NCBI RefSeq assembly: GCF_015057245.1 | Contig: NZ_SVET01000001.1 | Span: 248,001-312,000, forward strand | DNA: 64,000 nucleotides | Reading direction: 5' to 3' | DNA from: Pseudobutyrivibrio ruminis | GTDB taxonomy: Bacteria; Bacillota; Clostridia; Lachnospirales; Lachnospiraceae | Part shown: in pieces, positions 42,400 to 52,147 of the stretch | How the letters are laid out: each line of letters starts with the position of its first letter | Position numbering within the stretch: the first letter of the stretch is position 1 | Made by a program: the position numbers and the translations under genes | Notes under the pieces: generated by a model | Database searches by the model: none | Told to the model about the DNA's origin: nothing | What the model saw: the letters and a program-made list of their open reading frames with translations, nothing else

Positions 42400-44403
42400 T
42401 TAACTATTTAACATGGAAAGTAATTCTTCCTCACTTATAACATTTACCCCCAAAGCATTGGCTTTATCAAGCTTGCTGCCTGCGGCCTCGCCTGCCAATA
42501 CATAATTAGTCTTTTTAGAAACAGAGCCAGAGCACTTTCCTCCGTTGAGTTCGATAAGCTCCTGAGCTTCTTTTCTGCCCATAGTAGGCAAAGTACCAGT
42601 GATAACAAATGTAAGCCCTGCAAACTTATCACTTGCACCTTCCTTTTCCTCTTCTACCATGTTTACACCGGCTGCCTTCAAGCGATTAATAATATCGATA
42701 TTCACATCATCGTGAAGATAATCATAGATAGAATTAGCGCTAATTTCACCGATATCGTTAACCTGAATAAGCTCCTCTACTGTAAGGCTCATAATCTTTT
42801 CAATGTCCTTAAACTGGGAAAGAAGGGCCTTTGCGGCTGCCTTTCCAACATTAGGAATTCCAAAGCCTGTAAACAGTCTGTATGCATCATTGCTCTTTGC
42901 AGCCTCGATTGCACCAAGAAGCTTATCTGTGTTCTTTTCCTTGCCGATGATTCCCTTTTCAATAAGCTCTTCTCTCTTCTCCTTTAGAGAGAATACATCT
43001 GCAATATCCTTTATATATTCCTGGCTGACAAGGTCCTCAATATAAATCTCGCCAAATCCCTTGATATCCATAGCATCTCTTGATACGAAATTGATGATGT
43101 GGCGAACCAACTGAGCTGGGCAGCTTGGGTTCAAACACTTCATATCAGCTGTATCCGCATCCCTTGAAACAGGACCACCGCATACAGGGCACACATTAGG
43201 AATCTTGTAAGTAACTGTGCCTTCTGGACGCTTAGAATGAACCACTTCCTTTATCTTTGGAATGATTTCACCGGATTTGTAAACTACTATCGTATCTCCG
43301 ATACCGATATCCAAATCATCGATGAAGTCCTGATTGTGAAGAGTGGCACGGCTAACTGTTGTACCGCATAAACGAATAGGTTCAAAAATAGCTGTAGGGT
43401 TAACACGGCCTGTTCTACCAACTGAAAGCTCTACATCTAGAAGCTTTGTCTCCTTTTCCTCTGGTGGGTACTTGTAGGCGATATGGCCGTTAGTGTATTT
43501 AGCACTAGTAGAGAAATCATTACGGTAAGAAACCTGATCAATCTTTACAACTGCACCATCAATATCGAATGGAAACTGTCCTCTCAGCTCACCAATTTCA
43601 TCAATTACAGCAAGAACTTCCTCTGCTGTTTCGCACTTCTTATGGAAGACAGTGGCAACACCTGCCTTTTCAAGTATATCCATGCCTTCACAATGGCTCT
43701 TTGTAAGCTCCTCTGGGCCCTGCTGTACGTTGAATACAAACATCTTTAATCCACGTTCCTTGGTGATGTTTGCATCAAGCTGACGAAGTGTACCAGCAGC
43801 CAAATTACGTGGGTTAGCTGCAAGTTTTCCACCATTAAGCTCCTGAGTGGCATTGAATCTGTCAAAATCCTCATGAGACATATAAACCTCGCCGCGAAGC
43901 TGAAGGCTATCATATGGCAAATCAAGATACTGATTAACATCCGGGATAACTAACGCATTTGCGGTAACATCCTCACCGATAAGTCCATCACCACGAGTTT
44001 CACCCATCTTGAGCTTTAGCTTGCCCTTTGAATCCTTTTCATAGCGAAGTGTCATGCTAAGGCCGTCGATTTTAGCCTCAACACTAAACTTAGCATCAGG
44101 ATGAACAGCCTTTACCTTTGCAATCCAGGCAGTAACATCAGCCTTGTCAAAAACATCCTCAATAGAAAGCATTGGCACATCGTGAGTAACCTTTACGCCT
44201 GCTTCACGCATGGCAACGCCACCAATCTTCTGAGAAGGTGAATCAGGTGTCACCCACTCAGGATGCTCTGCCTCTGCCGCCTTTAGCTTTTGCATCAGCT
44301 GATCATAATCATAATCGCTGATTTCTGGCTCGTTCTGATTGTAGTATCTATCCATGTGATAATCGATTTCGTCGATTAGTTTCTTGTATTCATTTAATTC
44401 CAT
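42400..44403 (-). CDS. ligA: NAD-dependent DNA ligase LigA
   Basis: 667 aa, full length. Adenylation motif EAKIDGLSM (active Lys about residue 114), OB-fold, four-Cys zinc finger (CPVCGGPVSRDADTADMKC and CPAQ), helix-hairpin-helix repeats and a C-terminal BRCT domain (FAGLTFVITGTLPTMGRKEA). It seals nicks during replication and repair. It is 18 bp upstream-coupled with rluF. Confidence 0.96.
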   Translation of the reverse strand: MELNEYKKLIDEIDYHMDRYYNQNEPEISDYDYDQLMQKLKAAEAEHPEWVTPDSPSQKIGGVAMREAGVKVTHDVPMLSIEDVFDKADVTAWIAKVKAVHPDAKFSVEAKIDGLSMTLRYEKDSKGKLKLKMGETRGDGLIGEDVTANALVIPDVNQYLDLPYDSLQLRGEVYMSHEDFDRFNATQELNGGKLAANPRNLAAGTLRQLDANITKERGLKMFVFNVQQGPEELTKSHCEGMDILEKAGVATVFHKKCETAEEVLAVIDEIGELRGQFPFDIDGAVVKIDQVSYRNDFSTSAKYTNGHIAYKYPPEEKETKLLDVELSVGRTGRVNPTAIFEPIRLCGTTVSRATLHNQDFIDDLDIGIGDTIVVYKSGEIIPKIKEVVHSKRPEGTVTYKIPNVCPVCGGPVSRDADTADMKCLNPSCPAQLVRHIINFVSRDAMDIKGFGEIYIEDLVSQEYIKDIADVFSLKEKREELIEKGIIGKEKNTDKLLGAIEAAKSNDAYRLFTGFGIPNVGKAAAKALLSQFKDIEKIMSLTVEELIQVNDIGEISANSIYDYLHDDVNIDIINRLKAAGVNMVEEEKEGASDKFAGLTFVITGTLPTMGRKEAQELIELNGGKCSGSVSKKTNYVLAGEAAGSKLDKANALGVNVISEEELLSMLNS

Positions 44404-44421
44404 TATTCTACCCCTTTTACC

Positions 44422-45144
44422 TTAGTTTCTAGAGCCCTCAAGCATTTTATAGAGAACCTTTAGCTCTGCCTCTGTCACATCCCTGTAGGTGTCCTCCTGC
44501 AGATTCTTTAGCTCGATATTCATAATGCGGACTCTTTTCAGGCTTCGTACTCTAAAGCCAAGCATCTGACACATACGGCGAATCTGACGATTCAATCCCT
44601 GAGTCAAAACAATTTTAAATGTCCTTTTGGAAAGCTTTTCAACATGGCACTTTCTGGTGGTCACCTCAAGCTCATCCAAATATACGCCAGCAGACATTTT
44701 ATTAATAAAATCACTGTCTATGTCTTTATCAACAGTGACAATATATTCCTTTTCATGAGCATTAGCCGCTCGCATAATTTTGTTAACCAAATCACCCTGA
44801 TTAGTAAGCAGAATCAGGCCATTGCTATCCTTGTCCAATCGACCAATAGGATAAATGCGCTCTGGATAGTTGATATGGTCGATGATGTTGTTCTTCTCTC
44901 GCTTTTCCGCTGTACATACAATCCCTACAGGCTTGTTGTAAGCGATAAGAACCGGCCTTTTATCAGCATTTGAAACCGGCTTGCCATCGAACAGCACTTC
45001 ATCGCTCTGGCTCACTCGCATGCCCATTTCAGCAGGCTTGCCATTTACCAAAACACGGCCTTCCTCTATGGCCTTGTCTGCGGCTCTTCTACTACAAACT
45101 CCGGCATCGCTTAAATATTTATTTAATCTAATACTCTCTTCCAA
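44422..45144 (-). CDS. rluF: 23S rRNA pseudouridine synthase RluF
   Basis: 240 aa from a TTG at 45144, chosen because GGAGG (45154-45150) is exactly five bases upstream; an ATG at 45156 overlaps that site and the longer frame to 45189 begins inside a hairpin. S4 domain (IRLNKYLSDAGVCSRRAADK) and the RsuA-family catalytic motif GRLDKDSNGLILLTN with catalytic Asp. HEKEYIVTVDKDID matches RluF. It isomerises a uridine in 23S rRNA. Confidence 0.88.
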   Translation of the reverse strand: MEESIRLNKYLSDAGVCSRRAADKAIEEGRVLVNGKPAEMGMRVSQSDEVLFDGKPVSNADKRPVLIAYNKPVGIVCTAEKREKNNIIDHINYPERIYPIGRLDKDSNGLILLTNQGDLVNKIMRAANAHEKEYIVTVDKDIDSDFINKMSAGVYLDELEVTTRKCHVEKLSKRTFKIVLTQGLNRQIRRMCQMLGFRVRSLKRVRIMNIELKNLQEDTYRDVTEAELKVLYKMLEGSRN

Positions 45145-45161
45145 GTATGCCTCCATAATAC

Positions 45162-45190
45162 AATGGAGACCAAAAAACTTGGTCTCCATT
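45162..45190. other. 12-bp hairpin before rluF
   Basis: AATGGAGACCAA and TTGGTCTCCATT with a 5-base loop. Neither strand has a proper T run after it, so it is not a clear terminator; it separates the SH3b gene from rluF and may be a 5' leader structure. Confidence 0.5.
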
Positions 45191-45218
45191 AAAATTAATC
45201 ATTAAACATTAATCTGAA

Positions 45219-46484
45219 TTACTCTTGTAAAAGGTCTGTTCTGATGTAGCCTTCCTTGTTGCCGTACTTAACCTTTGTCCAGCCCTCGGCATAACTCATA
45301 ACAACCTCAACTTCTTCTCCTGAATAAGCAACTGCAACCTTTGATGCAGATGAATCCATTGCTGAACGGATATTTACTGTAGAAGTAAGAGTGATTGTAT
45401 CACCAGCTGTAAGTGCTGCAGCGGTTGTTGTCTCTTCCTCTTCTGTGTCTTCTGTAGATTCTTCCTCTGTAGAATCACCAACATTAACTGCATCCTTTGT
45501 GATGTATGCCTTTGTTCCGTTGTAATCAAACTGGTAGAAGTCTCCCTCTTCACCGTAGATAGTGATTTCAGTACCACTTTCAAGAGAACCAAGCTTGTCG
45601 CTGCTAGCATCTGCTGCTGAGCGAACGTTTGCCTTTGCATTTGTAGTGCCTGTGTAAGAGTTTGCTTCCTCCTCAGCTTCTGCTGCTGCCTGTTCCTCAG
45701 CCTCTGCAGCTGCTGCCGCTTCTTCCTCTGCCTTTGTAGCTTCCTCAGCTGCTGCCGCTACCTCAGCATTGTAATCTGTGTTCCACTGGATGATAGCTGC
45801 TGGCAATGTATCTGACATAAGTGCTGAAAGATTTTCATCACTTTCAAGTGCTGACTCGTATGCCTCATCAACCTCTGCCTTTAAATCAAGCAAATCCTGC
45901 TGACGAATGTAAACTGCAATAAGATCAGAGATTTCTGTATCCATCTCGTAAATGTTGTTGTTCTGGTTGAATGAGCCGTAAATGTTGTTGATGTAAAGCT
46001 TTCCATCTTCGTTTGTTTCAACATAGAAGAAATCAAGGCCAGGAGCTGCTGTATCGATGTCGTTGTACTTGAGCTCAACCTCTGTAGTTACGAGATAAGA
46101 ATTATCTGTGAGGCCTGGCTTTGTGTAAATCTGAATATCGTTGAAGCTCTCGATGTACTGGCTATAGAAAGCAATGTAGCTGATTTCCTGATCACTAACA
46201 GGTGTTGCAAGAGTGGTAAGTGTGTCTGTATCGCCCTCTGCGTATGCTGTGTAGTAATTATTAATAAGAGTAGTCAGCTCTGAATTGTTATTCTTTTTGA
46301 AGCTCTTATAAACTCCCGATGTGGATTTGCTATCACCACCGCTGCTGCTAGTTCCAAGGAAAAGAACAAGCGCCATGACGATGAAAATTCCACCTGCTAA
46401 AAAGTATCTTTTATAATTAATGATAAAATCCTTTGAAATCTCAATTATATTTTTAAGTTTTGTTTTTAAATCTTGTAAGTTCAT
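45219..46484 (-). CDS. SH3b-domain membrane-anchored protein
   Basis: 421 aa from the ATG at 46484 (GGAGGG upstream). A short cytoplasmic N-terminus, one membrane helix (YFLAGGIFIVMALVLFLG), an NTF2-like region (about 55-190), an Ala/Glu-rich coiled coil (EEATKAEEEAAAAAEAEEQ), and two bacterial SH3 repeats (TNAKANVRSAADASSDKLG and TVNIRSAMDSSASKVAVA). It is probably surface-exposed and may bind cell-wall peptides. No enzymatic domain is seen. Confidence 0.85.
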   Translation of the reverse strand: MNLQDLKTKLKNIIEISKDFIINYKRYFLAGGIFIVMALVLFLGTSSSGGDSKSTSGVYKSFKKNNNSELTTLINNYYTAYAEGDTDTLTTLATPVSDQEISYIAFYSQYIESFNDIQIYTKPGLTDNSYLVTTEVELKYNDIDTAAPGLDFFYVETNEDGKLYINNIYGSFNQNNNIYEMDTEISDLIAVYIRQQDLLDLKAEVDEAYESALESDENLSALMSDTLPAAIIQWNTDYNAEVAAAAEEATKAEEEAAAAAEAEEQAAAEAEEEANSYTGTTNAKANVRSAADASSDKLGSLESGTEITIYGEEGDFYQFDYNGTKAYITKDAVNVGDSTEEESTEDTEEEETTTAAALTAGDTITLTSTVNIRSAMDSSASKVAVAYSGEEVEVVMSYAEGWTKVKYGNKEGYIRTDLLQE

Positions 46485-46519
46485 GTGCCCTCCATGCTGC
46501 AAATAGTTTGCCGAACAAC

Positions 46520-46593
46520 TGTAGACGGCCGGATTCGAACCGGCGGTCTTCGGAGTCGGAGTCCGATGCGTTATCCAGCTACGCTACGCCTAC
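46520..46593 (-). tRNA. tRNA-Arg (anticodon CCG)
   Basis: Acceptor GTAGGCG/CGTCTAC, D-arm GCG/CGC, anticodon arm TCGGA-CTCCGAC-TCCGA with CCG in the loop, T-arm GCCGG-TTCGAAT-CCGGC, discriminator A. CCA is not encoded. It reads CGG. Confidence 0.95.
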
Positions 46594-46721
46594 GTATTTA
46601 CTTGCCGATTTATTTTAACACAACTTACAAACTAAATACACCTTTCGACAAAAATTTATGTACTTTAGTTAATAAAAGTGATAAAGTATATGAAAAATCT
46701 TACACAAGGAGGTAACTGTAT

Positions 46722-47576
46722 ATGAATCCTACAGGTTCAACTAATTTAATTTGTTTACTCGGCAGTCCAGTTTCACACAGCATCTCACCGGCGATGCATA
46801 ATACAGCCTTTGATGCTTTAGGGCTTGATTTTTCATATATGGCCTTTGATGTAAGTAAGGAAGATTTACCTACAGCTGTTGAAGGTTTGAAAAAAATCAA
46901 CTGCTGTAATTTCAATCTGACAATGCCTTTAAAAACTGCTATCATCCCACTTTTGGATGAAATCGATGAGGCAGCTGAACTTGCTCAATCAGTAAACACC
47001 TGCGTTTGTCAGGATGGCAAATTAGTAGGCTACACCACAGATGGCATTGGCTTTCTTCAATCTATGAAGGATTGTGGAATCAAATACAGCGGTACTACTA
47101 TCACGATTCTTGGTGCCGGGGGCGCTGCCACTTCTATCATCACACAGGCAGCCATGGAAGGTGTGGAAAAGATTAATATCTTCAAAAGAAAAAACGCATC
47201 TTTCCAGAAGGTTGTAGATTTTGCTGATAGACTTACAAAATCTACTAACTGCGATCTTTTTGTTTACGACATGGAAGACATGGATATTCTCAACTTTTCT
47301 CTTCAAGAAAGTGATATCCTTATAAATAGTACAAATGTTGGTATGGGCGACGACGACCGTTCCCTTGTTCCAAAGGAGTTTTTACATCCTAGCCTTACAG
47401 TTTGCGATGTAATTTATCATCCAGCTGAAACCAGACTTTTAAAGGATGCAAAAGCCTGCGGCTGCAAGACAATGAACGGCAAATACATGCTTCTATATCA
47501 AGGGGCTGCTGCCTTTAAGCTTTGGACTGGCAAGGATATGCCAATCGACTTAATTAAAGAGACATGTTTTGACTAA
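46722..47576 (+). CDS. aroE: Shikimate dehydrogenase AroE
   Basis: 284 aa. SHSISPAMHN binds shikimate; NLTMPLK carries the catalytic Lys; GAGGAATSI is the NADP-binding turn. It reduces 3-dehydroshikimate to shikimate. AGGAGGT gives a strong ribosome site. It is 24 bp upstream of the DAHP synthase gene, an aromatic-amino-acid operon. Confidence 0.93.
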   Translation: MNPTGSTNLICLLGSPVSHSISPAMHNTAFDALGLDFSYMAFDVSKEDLPTAVEGLKKINCCNFNLTMPLKTAIIPLLDEIDEAAELAQSVNTCVCQDGKLVGYTTDGIGFLQSMKDCGIKYSGTTITILGAGGAATSIITQAAMEGVEKINIFKRKNASFQKVVDFADRLTKSTNCDLFVYDMEDMDILNFSLQESDILINSTNVGMGDDDRSLVPKEFLHPSLTVCDVIYHPAETRLLKDAKACGCKTMNGKYMLLYQGAAAFKLWTGKDMPIDLIKETCFD

Positions 47577-47600
47577 AATCTATAGAAGTGAGGGAAAATA

Positions 47601-48632
47601 ATGAGTTTCAATTATCTTAAGAAAATGCCTACTCCAGAGGAAATCAAGGAGATGCTTCCTGTTCCACCAAAGGTTCAGGAAATCAAGAAGCAGCGTGACA
47701 AAGAAGTGGCCGACATCATCACTGGAAAAGACGACCGTTTTCTCTGCATAATTGGTCCATGCTCTGCTGACAATGAGGATGCAGTTTGTGAATACATCGA
47801 AAAGCTTGCACGAGTTGCTGAGGATATTAAAGATAGGGTTTTGGTAGTTCCTAGAATCTACACCAACAAGCCACGTACCACAGGCAGCGGCTACAAGGGA
47901 ATCGCTTCTCAGCCTGACCCAAATGAAGCTCCTGATATGGTGGCCGGCCTTATCGCCATGAGAAAGATGCATATCCGTGCCATGACAGAATCAGAGCTCA
48001 CTCCTGCTGATGAGATGCTCTACCCTGAAAACTGGGGCTATGTAGATGACCTTCTATCCTACGTAGCAATCGGCGCCCGCTCAGTTGAGGATCAGCATCA
48101 TCGTCTTACTGTTTCAGGCTTCGACGTAGCATCAGGTATGAAAAATCCTACATCTGGTGATTTCTCTGTAATGCTTAATTCCGTATATGCGGCCCAGCAT
48201 CCACATCACTTCACATTCTCAGGATACGAAGTAACCACCACAGGAAATCCACTGGCCCACACCATCCTTCGCGGTGCCGTATCAAAGCACGGCAATAGCG
48301 TGCAGAACTATCACTACGAAGACCTAATCAGACTTCACAACATGTACGAAAAGATGGATCTTGTTAATCCTGCATGTATCATCGATGCCAACCACTCAAA
48401 TTCAAACAAGCAGTACAAAGAGCAGATTCGTATCGTGAAGGAAGTAATGCACAATCGAAATCATTCGGAAGATATCAAGAATCTTGTTAAGGGTGTCATG
48501 ATAGAAAGCTACCTCATCGAAGGTTGCCAGCCTATCTCCGACCACCAGACATACGGCCAGTCAATCACAGACCCTTGCCTTGGTTGGGAAGACACACGTC
48601 ATCTTCTTTATACAATTGCAGAACGTAACTAA
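47601..48632 (+). CDS. aroF: DAHP synthase, AroF/G/H type
   Basis: 343 aa, class I-alpha length. IIGPCSADNEDAV, YTNKPRTTGSGYKG, GARSVEDQHHR and the metal ligands DANHSNSNK and EGCQP are all present. It condenses PEP with erythrose 4-phosphate, the first shikimate-pathway step. Which isozyme (F, G or H) cannot be decided from sequence alone. A bidirectional terminator follows. Confidence 0.92.
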   Translation: MSFNYLKKMPTPEEIKEMLPVPPKVQEIKKQRDKEVADIITGKDDRFLCIIGPCSADNEDAVCEYIEKLARVAEDIKDRVLVVPRIYTNKPRTTGSGYKGIASQPDPNEAPDMVAGLIAMRKMHIRAMTESELTPADEMLYPENWGYVDDLLSYVAIGARSVEDQHHRLTVSGFDVASGMKNPTSGDFSVMLNSVYAAQHPHHFTFSGYEVTTTGNPLAHTILRGAVSKHGNSVQNYHYEDLIRLHNMYEKMDLVNPACIIDANHSNSNKQYKEQIRIVKEVMHNRNHSEDIKNLVKGVMIESYLIEGCQPISDHQTYGQSITDPCLGWEDTRHLLYTIAERN

Positions 48633-48639
48633 AACAAAA

Positions 48640-48669
48640 AACTCAAGTCAGATTAATCCGACTTGAGTT
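48640..48669. terminator. Bidirectional terminator between DAHP synthase and DUF2339
   Basis: AACTCAAGTC/GACTTGAGTT with T runs on both sides (TTTTCTTT on the plus strand, TTTTTTG on the minus strand) ends both convergent genes. Confidence 0.85.
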
Positions 48670-48673
48670 TTCT

Positions 48674-50803
48674 TTATTGAATCTCTTGCTTATCTAGTCT
48701 GTTGTAAATATAACTGATTCCAAAGCAAAGGAATCCGCAAATCAAAAATCCTACTGCTCTAAGCAACAAATCCTCATAGTTCACATCAATCAACACAAGC
48801 TTCACAATACTTGCAATTGAAAGCACCAGGCCGTACAGTCTCATGGACTTGTACTTCATCCTAAATCCCAGGATAATCGATGCCAGCGCTATCACAAGGA
48901 ATGCCACGCTTAGCATGATGCCATATGATTCATATGCAATCAAAAACATCAGGCATACATAGGTATACTTGAAAGCAACATATGCTCCTGCCCATGTGTA
49001 ATTTTCCAGCAGGCTCTTTACATTGATTGATACCAATGCAGTAATCAATAAACCGTAGAGAATTGCAAATGGCGATTTTGTAAATATCATCATTTCGGTT
49101 GTGTAGAATACAACCAGGAAGACATTAACAATATAGAACATGATATTGCAAGTCTTTTCATATGACACTTTAATAGCTGCAAATTTCTTTTTGTAGGCAA
49201 ATATCTGCAGCGCTGTCATGATAATGCAGAACAATTCAAATGATCCAGAGATTTTATGAATATCATTGATTAAATGGATTGTATATGCAAGCATTCCTAT
49301 AATCCACAGGTAAAGCACATTATCATAAACCACATTAACATGCTCTTCTTTCTCGGTAATTCTCTCTGCTACTGCAAATGCAAGCATTGTAACAACCAAT
49401 ATCAGTCCAAATATCGAATTATCAAAATCAGCCGCAATAATCAATATAATCATTGTTAGGCTGTAGAATCTGGCAACCAAATTGCGCTTGAATCTAGAGT
49501 AAACACATGCTCCTATCTCTATCAATACTGCAAGAATTCCGCCTATTACAGATATGGATTCATGATCACAAACCACCATGTTGAAGTTTGCAATAAAAAT
49601 AAATAATGCAAAAATAATTTCCGCTGTGTATGTAGCAATCTTTGCAGCTTCAAGCTTAACGAATCTATCAACAACAAAAAAATCGATAAGCGCAATTGTA
49701 AGTATTAATAAATCTCCAATCCTTTCAGATTCAAGATTGCCAATGTATCCATTTAATGAATAGATCAACAAAAATTCCATTGGGAATAGTGTAAGGATTG
49801 TCTGAACTACAAAGGTAATGGTATGCTTTTCGTTTTCCAAAAATAAAATCTGCACCAGTGATGAATACATAATTACCACAAGTGTGAATACTAGTATTAT
49901 TATGTCCACTGTGTTTACTTCATTGCCACCAAATCCATAGACACCTGCCAGATATTTGATTGTAACTAACGTAAAAGCGATAATCGTTCCGCACCATGTG
50001 GAGAATGAACTCCAGTAGTTCTTAACCAATAGGTCATTTATAAAAAATGACACTTCCGCAAGAACAAGCATCACTAGCACTACCAGGCATTCATCCAAGG
50101 TGTGCATCTGAATTGCGCTAAATACTGCAGCTACAAATATTCCTGTCTGGCCGATTATGGTAAATACGAATGACTTCTTTCTACCAAGGAAACACAACGC
50201 TGCCGCCCATAATACAAGCAGCACATATAGTGCAACGATGTTAATTGCTTCAAAGTAACCATAGGTCACAAACAGTGAAACAAAAACAGCACCTGTTCCA
50301 CATCCTGTCAGAGACGTATTCCACTTGTTTACGCCCTTCTTTTTAGCATTCAGCTCTCCCGCTACTATAAAGGCTCCGCTGAAAATAAACATTGCCGCGA
50401 TCTTCACAGCATCTCCCAACACTGGAATAATCCAAACAGCAAACATAACTATGGCTATGAATATAAGCAGCGATGCGCCAATAGCCATACCATATTTTCC
50501 AATAAATGACTCCATGCTCTGCTTGCTGACCTGTGACCTTGCCTGTGTCCTTGCCTGCTGTGGCTGATAGTACTGCTGTGCTGGCTGTGGGGCCGGCTGT
50601 GAGTATTGCTGCTGCGCATACTGTGGGGCCGACTGTACTGGCGGAATGTACTGATTGTAGTACTGGCCTGGGTGGCTGTCCCGCATGATTGGCTGAGGTT
50701 GTGGCTGTGGCTTTACTGCTACAGTACTCTTCAGCTCCTTCACTTCAGCTTCAAGCCTCTGGACTCTGTCTTCCAGCTCCTGAATTCTTTGTAAATCTTC
50801 CAT
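48674..50803 (-). CDS. DUF2339 multi-pass membrane protein
   Basis: 709 aa from MEDLQRIQELE at 50803, where GGGAG precedes; the frame extends to 50884. An N-terminal coiled coil (DRVQRLEAEVKELKS), a Gln/Pro-rich linker, and about twenty membrane helices from residue about 120 on, with GKYGMAIGASLLIFIA at the first helix as in DUF2339. The family is widespread and its role is not established; the coiled coil could assemble it with partners at the membrane. Confidence 0.8.
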   Translation of the reverse strand: MEDLQRIQELEDRVQRLEAEVKELKSTVAVKPQPQPQPIMRDSHPGQYYNQYIPPVQSAPQYAQQQYSQPAPQPAQQYYQPQQARTQARSQVSKQSMESFIGKYGMAIGASLLIFIAIVMFAVWIIPVLGDAVKIAAMFIFSGAFIVAGELNAKKKGVNKWNTSLTGCGTGAVFVSLFVTYGYFEAINIVALYVLLVLWAAALCFLGRKKSFVFTIIGQTGIFVAAVFSAIQMHTLDECLVVLVMLVLAEVSFFINDLLVKNYWSSFSTWCGTIIAFTLVTIKYLAGVYGFGGNEVNTVDIIILVFTLVVIMYSSLVQILFLENEKHTITFVVQTILTLFPMEFLLIYSLNGYIGNLESERIGDLLILTIALIDFFVVDRFVKLEAAKIATYTAEIIFALFIFIANFNMVVCDHESISVIGGILAVLIEIGACVYSRFKRNLVARFYSLTMIILIIAADFDNSIFGLILVVTMLAFAVAERITEKEEHVNVVYDNVLYLWIIGMLAYTIHLINDIHKISGSFELFCIIMTALQIFAYKKKFAAIKVSYEKTCNIMFYIVNVFLVVFYTTEMMIFTKSPFAILYGLLITALVSINVKSLLENYTWAGAYVAFKYTYVCLMFLIAYESYGIMLSVAFLVIALASIILGFRMKYKSMRLYGLVLSIASIVKLVLIDVNYEDLLLRAVGFLICGFLCFGISYIYNRLDKQEIQ

Positions 50804-50834
50804 TTTGCTCCCTCTTAAAATTATATTTTTATTC

Positions 50835-50863
50835 TTGCATTTAATTATCTGATATAGTAATAT
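50835..50863 (+). promoter_or_regulatory. Promoter of the three-hairpin RNA candidate
   Basis: TTGCAT (50835-50840) and TAATAT (50858-50863) with 17 bases between; predicted start near 50870, exactly before the first hairpin. No plus-strand protein gene follows. Confidence 0.45.
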
Positions 50864-50869
50864 TTTTTC

Positions 50870-51012
50870 AGACAATGGTGTCAAAATAGAGTCCCTAAGC
50901 GGGGATTCTATTTTGGCACCATTTTTTCATATTCTGATTTGCTTGCCCACTTCAGAAATGAAAATGGCGTATACCTATTTGCTTGCCCACTTAGGTATGC
51001 GCCAGTTTTTTT
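50870..51012 (+). ncRNA. Candidate three-hairpin RNA with twin identical loops
   Basis: Hairpin 1: 50874-50895 with 50902-50923, a 22-bp stem with two wobbles, then a T run. Hairpin 2: TTCTGA/TCAGAA (50932-50937/50952-50957). Hairpin 3: TGGCGTATACCTA/TAGGTATGCGCCA (50965-50977/50992-51004), then TTTTTTT. The loops of hairpins 2 and 3 are the same 14 bases, TTTGCTTGCCCACT, although the stems differ. This suggests a loop bound by a protein or a target RNA. On the minus strand the same DNA lies between two co-oriented genes and the loop reads AGTGGGCAAGCAAA, so transcription in either direction is possible. It matches no family I can name. Confidence 0.5.
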
Positions 51013-51035
51013 ATATAAACATCTCCCCTAAGAAG

Positions 51036-52091
51036 CTATCCTACTGCTTTCACATATGCTTTATAATAAAGCTTTCTTACACTTACAGGCATGGCTTTGC
51101 TGTTAATTGGCAGCAATTCTACCAAGCTATCAAACTCATAGCCACCCATCATGCCCATCACCTTGTCATTAATATCTTCTGAATCGATAACTTGTCTAAA
51201 CTTATTGCTGTATTCACCTATAGCTGCATATATTGCAATAGAGTTTATGAGCTTGCCAAACACAGAATGCGCAAGCACGCCTTCAATCGACGCTGCCTCT
51301 TCTATTCGAACCCACTTTAGTCTAAAGACATAAAGCTTATCCTGGTAGCTTACAATATAACTAGTCTTTAGACGAGCCAGAGTTCCTATTGCTCCAAAGA
51401 ACATAAGAAGCCCTGTCCAAAAGAAAACAACCATCAAAAACAGCATAAAATAGAACATACCACTGTATGTTGAGCCAGCATAGCTGGTGTATTCAACACC
51501 AAACACCACTGTTCCAACCATAAGCGCAAATCCAAAGATAATCCTAAGATAATACCAAAGATACATTTTTCTTGTAGAGAATAGTTCCAACTTATCGCTA
51601 TAGTGCTTTGCCACATAATTTGTAAACTCAGGCTTCTTGCCACGCTGGGCATTCTTCTTTTCGATTTCTGCTTCCTTGTGAAGTTTTTCCTGATACTTAG
51701 TAGCACGTTCTTCTGCAAGAATAGCTCGTTTCTCACGATTCCTAGCATCAATTTCATGCTGCTTTTCTAAGGCTTTTTTCTCCCTGGCTTCTCTAATGTC
51801 AGCAATCTTTTCTGATTTTTCCAGATTTCTTTCAATATCAATTTCATTAGGAAGTAGCTTAATACGCAGCTTGAATGCACACCAGATTGTAATCAATCCT
51901 ATGACTGATATTACGCTATAAATACCTATCGTAAATGCGAAGTAATTGTTATTCCAAAGTCCCCATTTTACATATAAATAAGTCAGCACAGTATTGTAAA
52001 CTCCGAATAAAACAATTCCCACTCCAAGCAATCCTACTAAAAATATAACAACTCGGTGAACTCCAGCTTTATTCTCATCTCTTTCATCCAT
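51036..52091 (-). CDS. Membrane protein with internal coiled coil
   Basis: 351 aa: two N-terminal membrane helices, a long charged coiled coil (ADIREAREKKALEKQHEID and KYQEKLHKEAEIEKKNAQ), two more helices (about 185-235), and a C-terminal PH-like/YcxB-like region (TSYIVSYQDKLYVFRLKWV). It is the first of two minus-strand genes and the three-hairpin element lies past it. Function unknown. Confidence 0.7.
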   Translation of the reverse strand: MDERDENKAGVHRVVIFLVGLLGVGIVLFGVYNTVLTYLYVKWGLWNNNYFAFTIGIYSVISVIGLITIWCAFKLRIKLLPNEIDIERNLEKSEKIADIREAREKKALEKQHEIDARNREKRAILAEERATKYQEKLHKEAEIEKKNAQRGKKPEFTNYVAKHYSDKLELFSTRKMYLWYYLRIIFGFALMVGTVVFGVEYTSYAGSTYSGMFYFMLFLMVVFFWTGLLMFFGAIGTLARLKTSYIVSYQDKLYVFRLKWVRIEEAASIEGVLAHSVFGKLINSIAIYAAIGEYSNKFRQVIDSEDINDKVMGMMGGYEFDSLVELLPINSKAMPVSVRKLYYKAYVKAVG

Positions 52092-52147
52092 ATAGTTTCT
52101 CCCATGTAAAACTTAAGAAAGCAAATGTGCTTCCTTAAATATAATAT

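Noticed and set aside
45162..45190. Terminator of the SH3b gene
   Set aside because: The stem is strong but no T run follows on the minus strand; left as an unassigned hairpin.
50874..50923. MITE or insertion-sequence end
   Set aside because: The long inverted repeat has a six-base loop, no visible target duplication and no second copy in the window; a transcript hairpin is the simpler reading.
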